From positions 806,001 to 870,000 of the forward strand of contig NZ_VIWP01000002.1 of assembly GCF_007829835.1 (NCBI RefSeq): a DNA stretch of 64,000 nt, read 5' to 3'. The position numbers were made by a program, and so were the translations under genes. Within the stretch, counting starts at the first letter, position 1, and each line of letters starts with the position of its first letter. Under the pieces are notes generated by a model that ran no database searches, had not been told where the DNA came from, and saw nothing but the letters and a program-made list of their open reading frames with translations. Positions 36,713-44,370 of this stretch are shown here, in pieces. The stretch comes from Neorhizobium alkalisoli (lineage in GTDB: Bacteria > Pseudomonadota > Alphaproteobacteria > Rhizobiales > Rhizobiaceae).

Positions 36713-39700
36713 TCAGAAATCCACGATCAGGCTCGCTCTTGCCGCATGCGTCGTCAGCGAATGGGCGAACTCGCCGCTGTAACCGAGCTTCAGCCGTGTC
36801 GTCTTGGTCACTTGCGCGGTGACGGAGGCTTCGACGACGAGGGCGTCGCGTGGGGTGGCGACGCCTTCGAGAACGAAGGGGCTGCCGGAGGAGAAGGAGA
36901 GACGGGTCGAAGGCGTCAGGTCGCCGATGGCGCGGCGCCAACCGAGCATGCCGGCAAGGGTGATGGGCGTGTCGTCGGCCAGAAGGTCTGCGGACCAGCG
37001 CATCCCCAATGTGGCGAGCGTGATGTCGTCATTGCCGCTTGAGCCGGACAATGCGGCGGCCCCGCCCTTCTCGCGAAAACCGTCGGTATCGAGATTGACG
37101 TAAGCGAGGTTCACGAAGGGCTGGACGGTGACCGGGCCGAGCCTGTTGCGCCAGGAGAGATCGGCAAAGACTTGGCGGGTGGCGCTGTCGTAATCCGCTT
37201 CAAGATCATCGGTGAAGGTGCCGAAGGCGATATGGCGGCGGGTGGAAATCTCGTTCTTCGAATAGGCAGCACCGCCCACCAGAGAAAATCCGCCCCATTC
37301 GCCGGCAGCATAAATCGCGGCCTGATAACTGTCCCAGTCTGCATCGCGGCCGGTGGAACCATGGTCGTAGCCGAAAACACCGCCGAGCCGCCAGTGATCG
37401 GAGAGCTCGCCGTCGATACCGGCCAGAAGGCCGGCGGCGCTTGTATCGATGCCCGCGGCATTGCCGTCGCTGCCGATCCGGCTTCTGGCGGCGATGCCGG
37501 TCATCCAGACGCCGGCGGCACCATCTTCGGTCGGCCTCACGGGGATTTCGCCATTGACCCGGTCGAGAATGGCATCGCGGACAAAGCGGCTGTCGGAAAG
37601 GAGTGCGGTCTTCAAGGATGCATGGATCTCGCCGCCAAGCTGCGAAAAGGCATCACGGGCATCGGCGGCATCGAGCGGCAGCACGCCGAGATAGACTGTG
37701 TTTTTCGCGCCGAGCGATTCGACCGCATTGGCCGTGGCGCGGCCGTTCGCCGTCGTCGCGACATCGGCGAAGGCGACATCATTGCGGTAGAGGCCGAGCG
37801 TCACGGCATCGGTCGCATAGCTCAAGGTCGGCGTCAGGAAAGCGAGATCGGTGGTGACCTCGTCGAACGTGCCGGTAACACTGTCTGCCGTCAGGATCGT
37901 ATACTGGCTTGCCAGCGAATAGGTACCGCTGCCGGCCAGGACCTGCACGGTGCCGCCTTCGATCGTGACCGAGCCGGTCGCGACGAGGCGATCGGATTTT
38001 CCGGTTGCATTCGTCTCGACCTCGAAACGCGAGCCCTTTTCGAAGGTGACATCGCCATTGACGGTGGTCGTCGCAATACCGGGACCGGGAGAAAGCGTGC
38101 CGCCCGAGGCAACCGTCAGGCCGCCGACCGCGCCGCTGCCGGACAAGGTTCCGTCCTTGCCGATATCGATCGCACCCGATACCGCGCCGTCATTGACCAG
38201 CGTACCGCCGACAACAGTAGCGGCCCCGGTGATCGTGCCGGTATTGGCAAAGGTGCCACCCGTGTTGGTCAGCGATGCGATAACGCCATCGTTGGACGAG
38301 GTGCCGGCATTGGTGACATTGCCGGCGACACCCGTCGCATTGTTGACGAAACTGGCAGCCGCCGCGACATCGACATCGGTGACGACGAAATTGTTGGTCA
38401 CGGTACCGCCGGTCACGGTCGTCTTGCCGGTAATCGTGCCGCCGGAATTGTTGGTGAAAGTGCCGCCCGTATTGGTGAGGGAGGCGATCGTGCCGGCATT
38501 CGAGCTGATACCGGCATTGGTGACATTGCCGGCTGTCGCATCGCTATTGTTGACGAAACTCGCGGCGGCCGCGACATCCACGTCGGTCACGACAAAATTG
38601 TTCGTCACCGTGCCGCCGGAAATCACCGTCGAACCGGTGATCGTGCCATCATTCGCAAACGTGCCGCCCGTATTGGTCAGGGACGCCACAGTGCCGGCAT
38701 TGGAAGAGGTTCCGGCATTGGTAATGTCGCCGGCCGTCGCGCCGCTATTGTTGACGAATTCGGCAGTCGCGGCAACGTCGACGTCGGTCACCACGAAATT
38801 GTTGATCACCTTGCCGTCCGAAACACGCGTATAGCCGCTGATCGTGCCGGTATTGGAAAAGGTGCCGCCGGTATTGGTGAGCGAGGCGACCGTGCCGGCA
38901 TTCGAGGCGGTGCCGGCATTGGTGACGTTGCCGGCCGTCGCATCGCTGTTGTTGATGAATTCCGCCGCTGCCGCGACATCCACATCCGTCACCACGAAAT
39001 TGTTGGTGACCGTGCCTCCGGAAATAACCGTCCTGCCGGTAATCGTGCCACCGGAATTGTTGGAAAACGTTCCGCCCGTATTGGTGAGCGAGGCGATCGT
39101 GCCGGCATTGGATGTCGTACCGGCATTGGTGACATTGCCTGCCGTGGCACCCGAATTGTTGACGAAGTTGGCGGCGGCCGCCACGTCCACATCCGTCACG
39201 ACAAAATTGTTGGTGACGGTGCCGCCGGAAATCACCGTGTTGCCGGTGATCTTTCCGCCGGAATTGTTGGAGAAAGAACCGGCCGTATTGGTCAGCGACG
39301 AAATCGTGCCGGCATTCGAGGTAGTGCCGGCATTGCTGACGGCCCCGGCGCGACCTGTGGAATTGTTGGTCAAAAGGCCGGACGTGCCGACATCCACGGA
39401 GCCGAGATTGCCGTTATTGCTCAGCGTGCCGTCGGTGATCGTCGTTGCGCCCGAGACGGATCCGCTGCCATTGTTGGTGACGGCGCTGCCGGTGGCGATG
39501 ATCAGGTCACGCAGGGAGCCGTTATTGGTCAGCGCCGCGCCATTGACCAATGTCTCGCCGCTGATCAGCCCGTCATTGACGACCGTGCCGCCGGATGCAG
39601 TGAGATCGCCGTCGAGCGTGCCGGAATTGCCGAGCGAGCCGCCGGACATCGTGACATCGGAGGAAAGCCGGCCGGTGGTCGAAATATCGATTCGTCCCGG

Positions 39701-39985
39701 ATCGGAAAGCGTCGTGCCACCCGAAACGCCGAGATCGGCATCGACATGCAGGACACCGCCGGAAACGCCGAGCGTCTGGACGGCGGCATTGCTGCCGACC
39801 GTCGGCGCACCTGACGCGATCGTTGCATCGTCGCCAACACCGGGAGCTGTCGGGGCGGTGCTCCAGTTGGCGCCGTTGGAAAAATCATTGTCGGAAGCGC
39901 CGGTCCAGGCGGATTGCGCCGCGGCAATGCCGGGGACCAGGGCTGCAAGCGTGACGAGAGCGGAGCAGAGGCGCAGGCGGCGCAT
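36713..39985 (-). CDS. Autotransporter with tandem-repeat passenger
   Basis: The 1090-residue type Va secretion protein begins with a signal peptide (LCSALVTLAALVPGIAAAQS). The passenger is rich in Gly, Thr, Asn and Val and includes five near-identical repeats of 67-69 residues, each with NNFVVTDVDVAA and ASLTNTGGTF, plus a diverged copy before them. These should stack as a beta helix. A short PL-type region follows (SGGTLSPGPGIATTTVNGDV). The last 270 residues form the outer-membrane barrel, ending in the aromatic LIVDF. No protease or cleavage motif was noticed. Starts at 40063 and 40075 are possible in-frame alternatives. Adhesion or cell-cell contact is the likely role, inferred from type. 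Confidence 0.9.
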   Translation of the reverse strand: MRRLRLCSALVTLAALVPGIAAAQSAWTGASDNDFSNGANWSTAPTAPGVGDDATIASGAPTVGSNAAVQTLGVSGGVLHVDADLGVSGGTTLSDPGRIDISTTGRLSSDVTMSGGSLGNSGTLDGDLTASGGTVVNDGLISGETLVNGAALTNNGSLRDLIIATGSAVTNNGSGSVSGATTITDGTLSNNGNLGSVDVGTSGLLTNNSTGRAGAVSNAGTTSNAGTISSLTNTAGSFSNNSGGKITGNTVISGGTVTNNFVVTDVDVAAAANFVNNSGATAGNVTNAGTTSNAGTIASLTNTGGTFSNNSGGTITGRTVISGGTVTNNFVVTDVDVAAAAEFINNSDATAGNVTNAGTASNAGTVASLTNTGGTFSNTGTISGYTRVSDGKVINNFVVTDVDVAATAEFVNNSGATAGDITNAGTSSNAGTVASLTNTGGTFANDGTITGSTVISGGTVTNNFVVTDVDVAAAASFVNNSDATAGNVTNAGISSNAGTIASLTNTGGTFTNNSGGTITGKTTVTGGTVTNNFVVTDVDVAAAASFVNNATGVAGNVTNAGTSSNDGVIASLTNTGGTFANTGTITGAATVVGGTLVNDGAVSGAIDIGKDGTLSGSGAVGGLTVASGGTLSPGPGIATTTVNGDVTFEKGSRFEVETNATGKSDRLVATGSVTIEGGTVQVLAGSGTYSLASQYTILTADSVTGTFDEVTTDLAFLTPTLSYATDAVTLGLYRNDVAFADVATTANGRATANAVESLGAKNTVYLGVLPLDAADARDAFSQLGGEIHASLKTALLSDSRFVRDAILDRVNGEIPVRPTEDGAAGVWMTGIAARSRIGSDGNAAGIDTSAAGLLAGIDGELSDHWRLGGVFGYDHGSTGRDADWDSYQAAIYAAGEWGGFSLVGGAAYSKNEISTRRHIAFGTFTDDLEADYDSATRQVFADLSWRNRLGPVTVQPFVNLAYVNLDTDGFREKGGAAALSGSSGNDDITLATLGMRWSADLLADDTPITLAGMLGWRRAIGDLTPSTRLSFSSGSPFVLEGVATPRDALVVEASVTAQVTKTTRLKLGYSGEFAHSLTTHAARASLIVDF
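38210..39226 (-). repeat. Five in-frame tandem repeats of 201-207 bases in the autotransporter gene
   Basis: The gene segment holds five consecutive units encoding 69, 67, 67, 69 and 67 residues (339 in total, exactly filling 1017 bases). They differ at a few positions, for example AANFVNNSGATAG, AAEFINNSDATAG and ASFVNNATGVAG. The 2-residue length difference comes from presence or absence of NSGG. Copy number could change by recombination. Confidence 0.9.
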
Positions 39986-40102
39986 AACGGCACTGCCGCG
40001 CGGACGTTTTCCTCCCGCAACGGATATGCCTGCTTCATCTGCCCGGATTGCCGCAGCAACCATTCCCAACCCCATGCCAGAAGCGGCGCAGGCGGGAAGC
40101 CC

Positions 40103-40117
40103 TTAACCACTTGCTAA
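40103..40117 (-). promoter_or_regulatory. Second, imperfect CtrA-like site
   Basis: TTAACCACTTGCTAA has the TTAA-N7-TTAA spacing with one mismatch (CTAA). It lies 21 bases from the better box at 40138-40152, on the side of the autotransporter gene. Confidence 0.35.
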
Positions 40118-40137
40118 TATAAAGTAAGGAACTATGG

Positions 40138-40152
40138 TTAACCAAGCCTTAA
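40138..40152 (-). promoter_or_regulatory. CtrA-type box upstream of the autotransporter
   Basis: The plus strand reads TTAACCAAGCCTTAA. On the minus strand this continues as TTAAGGCTTGGTTAACC, an exact TTAA-N7-TTAACC match to the binding site of the cell-cycle regulator CtrA. It lies 63-77 bases upstream of the earliest autotransporter start and about 150 from the favoured start. Confidence 0.55.
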
Positions 40153-40246
40153 ATCAGGCAGGAAAACAACCTTTCCACTGCGAACGAAGCCGTTTTCAGG
40201 CCCCGTCCGCCGGGCATTCCCGCAAGCAATATTCTGCCTGGCTGTC

Positions 40247-40858
40247 TTAGCCGCGCTTGGCCGGCTTCTTGACCGGGCCCTGGTCGAAACCGACGCGAAC
40301 ACGGGTGAAGCGCGAGGCGCCGCCCTGGCCGTTCGGGATCTGAACATCCGGCTTCTGGAAGATGAACTGGGTGCCGCCGGCCGGAAGATCGACCGGATAG
40401 GCGACCTTCTGCGAATATATCACATTATCGCCATCGACGACTTCGACCAGCATCGGCAGTGTCACCTTGCCGGGTGCGCCACCGGGGCCATCGACGAGGC
40501 GGCCCTGGACGACGACATTGATCGTCATCGTCGTTTCATTGGCCGAGCACTGGCGCGTCGCATCGGCGAGCGAGGCCTGGTAGAGCAGCTTGTCGGGATT
40601 GTCCTGGCCGCCCTTGGCGTAAACGCGATGGATGGCCGTCTGCTCAAGCATCACCACCTGCGGGCAATAGGCCTGCACGACCGGCGTTGCCTGCGCTGCG
40701 GGCGCCATTCCGGTCGCGGATGCCGCAGGGGTCGTCATGCCCTCGGTGGGAGACGATGTGCTGCAGCCGGCAACAGAGCCGGCAACCAAACCGGCAAGGG
40801 CCACGAGGCGCGATGCCGTCAGCAAACGACGCGAATTCTTACCAAACACCGTACTCAA
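40247..40858 (-). CDS. Putative lipoprotein
   Basis: This 203-residue protein has an N-terminal signal with a lipobox (ALAGLVAGSVAGC), then a Ser/Thr/Ala-rich linker (STSSPTEGMTTPAASATGMA), and a globular part that carries cysteines in VVQAYCPQV and DATRQCSAN. The C-terminus is basic (GPVKKPAKRG). It is probably an envelope lipoprotein of unknown role, of the kind conserved in rhizobia. It is divergent from thrC, with 126 bases between the starts, and is followed on the same strand by the autotransporter after a 260-base gap carrying the CtrA-like boxes. Confidence 0.75.
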   Translation of the reverse strand: MSTVFGKNSRRLLTASRLVALAGLVAGSVAGCSTSSPTEGMTTPAASATGMAPAAQATPVVQAYCPQVVMLEQTAIHRVYAKGGQDNPDKLLYQASLADATRQCSANETTMTINVVVQGRLVDGPGGAPGKVTLPMLVEVVDGDNVIYSQKVAYPVDLPAGGTQFIFQKPDVQIPNGQGGASRFTRVRVGFDQGPVKKPAKRG

Positions 40859-40984
40859 CCTTTTTCATCCCTTTCGGCATGCCAGTCTGGCGGCGAACGA
40901 TAGCGCCGTATTCCAGCCTTTCACCATCGATTTCGATGGTCTATATCAGCGGCGCGAACAAAAATCGATTGGGGATTATCGATC

Positions 40985-42379
40985 GTGGAATACATTTCTA
41001 CGCGGGGCGACGCCCCCGCTCTCGGCTTTCGTGACGCCTTGCTTGCGGGCCTTGCCCGTGACGGCGGTCTTTATGTTCCGCGCGAATGGCCGAGCCTGAC
41101 GAAACGCGACATCAAGGCCCTGCGCGGCAAGAGCTATGCGGAAGTCGCTTTCGAGATCCTCAAGCACTTCGTCGACGGCGAAATTCCGGACGACAAACTC
41201 AAGGCGATGATCAACGAAGCCTATGGCACGTTCCGCCACCCGGCCGTGGTGCCGCTGGTGCAGACCGGGCCGAACGACTTCGTGCTCGAACTCTTCCATG
41301 GCACGACGCTCGCCTTCAAGGATGTGGCGATGCAGCTGCTTGCTCGGCTGATGGATTACGTTCTGGCCGAGCGCGGCGAACGGGCGACCATCGTCGGCGC
41401 GACCTCGGGCGACACGGGCGGTGCTGCGATCGACGCCTTTGCCGGCCGCGAGCGCACCGACATCTTCATCTTCTTCCCGCATGGCAAGGTTTCTCCGGTG
41501 CAGCAGCGCCAGATGACAACCTCGACGGCGTCCAATGTCCACGCGATTGCTCTCAACGGCAATTTCGACGATTGCCAGGATCTCGTGAAGGAGATGTTCA
41601 ACGACGTTGCCTTCCGCGACCGGGTCAAGCTTTCGGGCGTCAATTCGATCAACTGGGCGCGCATCATGGCCCAGGTCGTCTATTACTTCACCGCTTCGCT
41701 CTCTCTCGGCGGTCCGGATCGCAAAATCTCGTTCACGGTGCCGACCGGCAATTTCGGCGATATCTTTGCCGGTTATGTCGCCAAGAAGATGGGCCTGCCG
41801 ATCGACCGGCTGGTGATCGCCACCAATGACAACGACATTCTCGCCCGCACGCTGAAGACCGGCCGCTACGAGATGAAGGGCGTCAAGGCCACCACCTCGC
41901 CTTCGATGGACATCCAGATCTCGTCGAATTTCGAGCGGCTGCTGTTCGAGGCCTATGGCCGCGATTCGGGCGCGATCCGCTCTGCCATGTCCGGCCTGAA
42001 GCAGTCCGGCGCCTTCGAAATCCAGCCGGAAGTGCTGAAGGCCATCAAGCGCGAATTCCGTGCCGGCCGCGCCACCGAAAAGCAGGTTGCCACAACGATC
42101 CGCGAGACGCTGGCCGAGACCGGCTATCTGCTCGACCCGCATACGGCGACCGGCGTCTTCGTTGCGAAGAAAAATGCCCGTCCCCTGAGCCCGATGGTGA
42201 CGCTTGCGACCGCGCATCCGGCCAAATTCCCGGCCGCCGTAAAATCCGCTTGCGGAATTGATCCGGCACTCCCATCATGGCTAGCCGATCTTATGCATAG
42301 GGAGGAGCGCTTCGATATCCTTGATCCGGACCTGAAGGCCGTCGAGAAATTCATCGGCGAGCATACAAGGACCAAGTGA
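40985..42379 (+). CDS. thrC: Threonine synthase
   Basis: This PLP enzyme converts O-phosphohomoserine to threonine and phosphate, the last step of threonine synthesis. The 464-residue product is of the longer fungal/proteobacterial class with the N-terminal MEYISTRGDAPALGF. The PLP lysine lies in FHGTTLAFKDVAMQLL, and the serine/glycine phosphate loop in GATSGDTGGAAIDAF. The start is GTG 40985 with GGGGA just upstream. The preceding pathway gene, thrB, is elsewhere in the window at 52227-53192. Its stop is followed by the M16 peptidase gene after 29 bases. Confidence 0.96.
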   Translation: MEYISTRGDAPALGFRDALLAGLARDGGLYVPREWPSLTKRDIKALRGKSYAEVAFEILKHFVDGEIPDDKLKAMINEAYGTFRHPAVVPLVQTGPNDFVLELFHGTTLAFKDVAMQLLARLMDYVLAERGERATIVGATSGDTGGAAIDAFAGRERTDIFIFFPHGKVSPVQQRQMTTSTASNVHAIALNGNFDDCQDLVKEMFNDVAFRDRVKLSGVNSINWARIMAQVVYYFTASLSLGGPDRKISFTVPTGNFGDIFAGYVAKKMGLPIDRLVIATNDNDILARTLKTGRYEMKGVKATTSPSMDIQISSNFERLLFEAYGRDSGAIRSAMSGLKQSGAFEIQPEVLKAIKREFRAGRATEKQVATTIRETLAETGYLLDPHTATGVFVAKKNARPLSPMVTLATAHPAKFPAAVKSACGIDPALPSWLADLMHREERFDILDPDLKAVEKFIGEHTRTK

Positions 42380-42408
42380 CAGGCCAAGTGACGGGGCGCC
42401 GGAAAGAC

Positions 42409-43713
42409 ATGAGTATGAATGTAGAAATTACCCGGCTGTCTTCCGGCCTGACAGTCGTCACCGAAAACATGCCTCATCTCGAAAGCGTTGCGCTCGGCGT
42501 CTGGATCAAGTCCGGCGCCCGCAACGAGACCGAAGAAGAGCATGGGATCGCCCATCTTCTCGAGCATATGGCCTTCAAGGGCACCGAGCGCCGCAGCGCT
42601 CGCGACATCGCCGAGGAGATCGAGGATGTGGGTGGCGAACTCAACGCCGCCACGTCCACGGAAACCACCTCCTATTACGCCCGCGTCCTCAAGGACCACG
42701 TGCCGCTGGCGGTCGATATCCTTGCCGATATCCTGACCGAATCCGCCTTCGACGAAGAAGAGCTGCGGCGCGAAAAACACGTCATCCTGCAGGAAATCGG
42801 CGCCGCCAACGACACGCCGGACGATGTCGTGTTCGACCGTTTTTCCGAAGCCGCCTATCGCGGCCAGACGATCGGCCGGGCGATCCTCGGTACGCCTGAT
42901 ACCGTCAAGGGTTTCACGCCGCCGCAGATCCGCGCCTATCTCTCGCGCAATTACACGACCGACCGGATGTTCGTCGTTGCCGCCGGCGCCGTCGATCACC
43001 AGACCTTCTGCAAGCAGGTGAAAGAGCGTTTCGCCAGCCTGCCGCAGTTTTCGACCATCCAGCCGGTGCTGGAGCCGGCCCGTTACATCGGCGGCGATAC
43101 CCGCGAAGACCGTGACCTGATGGATGCCCAGCTGTTGATCGGCTTCGAGGGCAAGGCCTATCACATGCGCGACTTCTACTGTTCGCAGATTCTCGCCAAC
43201 ATTCTTGGCGGCGGCATGTCCTCGCGCCTGTTCCAGGAAGTGCGCGAGCGTCGTGGCCTCTGCTATTCGGTCTATGCCTTCCATTGGGGTTTTTCCGATA
43301 CCGGCATTTTCGGCATTCACGCCGCGACCAATGGCGACGAATTGCCGAACCTCGTTCCGGTCGTTCTCGACGAGCTGCGCAAGGCTTCGGAAAACATCGA
43401 GCAGGTGGAAATCGACCGTGCCCGCGCCCAGATCCGCGCCCAGCTGCTGATGGGCCAGGAAAGCCCGGCCGCCCGTGCCGGCCAGATCGCCCGCCAGATG
43501 ATGCTTTACGGTCGCCCCATCCCCAATGAGGAGATGATGGAACGGTTGGAGGGCATAACGACGCAGCGCCTGACCGATCTTGCCGGACGGCTGTTTTTCG
43601 ATACAGTTCCGACATTGTCCGCCGTCGGCCCGATCGAAAAGCTCGCACCGGTGGCCGATATCGCCGCGGCGCTCGCCTCGCCCGGTTTCGCAACCAAGAA
43701 GGCGGCCGGCTAG
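42409..43713 (+). CDS. M16-family zinc peptidase (processing-peptidase-like)
   Basis: The 434-residue product has the inverted zinc motif HLLEH (EEHGIAHLLEHMAFKGT) and the following NAATSTETTSYYARVL, which together mark a catalytically competent M16 peptidase of the PqqL / mitochondrial processing beta-like type. The second, inactive half-domain includes GGGMSSRLFQEVRERRGLCY. No signal peptide is visible, so it is predicted cytoplasmic. The start is ATG 42409 or the ATG six bases later. It follows thrC closely and precedes a GNAT gene, an order also common in rhizobia. Substrates are unknown. Confidence 0.92.
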   Translation: MSMNVEITRLSSGLTVVTENMPHLESVALGVWIKSGARNETEEEHGIAHLLEHMAFKGTERRSARDIAEEIEDVGGELNAATSTETTSYYARVLKDHVPLAVDILADILTESAFDEEELRREKHVILQEIGAANDTPDDVVFDRFSEAAYRGQTIGRAILGTPDTVKGFTPPQIRAYLSRNYTTDRMFVVAAGAVDHQTFCKQVKERFASLPQFSTIQPVLEPARYIGGDTREDRDLMDAQLLIGFEGKAYHMRDFYCSQILANILGGGMSSRLFQEVRERRGLCYSVYAFHWGFSDTGIFGIHAATNGDELPNLVPVVLDELRKASENIEQVEIDRARAQIRAQLLMGQESPAARAGQIARQMMLYGRPIPNEEMMERLEGITTQRLTDLAGRLFFDTVPTLSAVGPIEKLAPVADIAAALASPGFATKKAAG

Positions 43714-43758
43714 GTTTTTCAAACCCGATCCGGCTGCACCGTCCGGAGCAGTAGCAGA

Positions 43759-44370
43759 ATGGGAAAGTCCGTGTTTCGGTTTCTGTCCCGACAGCCGGAC
43801 ACGCCGGAGCTTGTGAGCGAAACCCATGTTCTGCGGCTGCCGCAGAATTCCGATTACAAGAAATGGCTGAGGCTGCGCTCCGACAGCCGCGCCTTTCTGC
43901 AGCCATGGGAGCCGATCTGGCGATCGGACGAGCTGACGGAATCTGCATTTCGCGCCCGCGTGTTCCGTGCGGCGCAGGAATATGCATCGGGACTTGCCGT
44001 GCCGCTCCTGCTTTTCCGGCGCGACGACATGGCGCTTCTGGGCGGGCTGACCATCGGTTATATCCGTCGCGGGGCCGCCCAGAGCTGCATGATCGGATAC
44101 TGGATGGGCGAACAACATTCCGGCCAAGGCCATATGTTGGCCGCATTGCAGATGGCAATCCCTTACATCTATGGTGGACTTCAGTTGCACCGGATCGAGG
44201 CAGCTTGTATTCCGGACAATTGGAAAAGTATCCGGCTCCTCGAAAAAGCCGGCTTCGAGCGGGAAGGTCTGTTGCGTAAATATCTGAAGATCAACGGCGA
44301 GTGGCGCGACCACCTGATGTTCTCCCGGCTTCCGGAAGATGGTGAATTCGCGAAGATGCTGCAGCGATGA
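43759..44370 (+). CDS. GNAT-family N-acetyltransferase (RimJ/RimL type)
   Basis: The 203-residue protein carries the RimJ/RimL-like GNAT fold. A substrate-side N-terminus (LRSDSRAFLQPWEPIWRSDE) is followed by acetyl-CoA-binding segments GYWMGEQHSGQGHMLAALQM and LHRIEAACIPDNWKSIRLLE, and the closing GFEREGLLRKYLKINGEWRD. RimJ-type enzymes acetylate N-terminal amines of proteins or small molecules; the target here is not clear. The stop overlaps the start of the GGDEF/EAL gene by four bases (ATGA), indicating translational coupling. Confidence 0.9.
   Translation: MGKSVFRFLSRQPDTPELVSETHVLRLPQNSDYKKWLRLRSDSRAFLQPWEPIWRSDELTESAFRARVFRAAQEYASGLAVPLLLFRRDDMALLGGLTIGYIRRGAAQSCMIGYWMGEQHSGQGHMLAALQMAIPYIYGGLQLHRIEAACIPDNWKSIRLLEKAGFEREGLLRKYLKINGEWRDHLMFSRLPEDGEFAKMLQR

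Noticed and set aside
38210..39226. Regularly spaced repeats that could suggest a CRISPR array
   Set aside because: Units are 201-207 bases, contiguous and in frame with a protein; there are no unique spacers and no cas genes.
37172..39814. An 880-codon open frame on the plus strand opposite the autotransporter
   Set aside because: It mirrors the repeat-rich, GC-biased antisense of a clear autotransporter with signal peptide and barrel; its own translation resembles no family.
42124..44313. A 729-codon minus-strand frame opposite thrC end, the M16 peptidase and the GNAT gene
   Set aside because: Three real genes with full motifs lie on the plus strand; the antisense frame spans all three boundaries, which a true gene would not.
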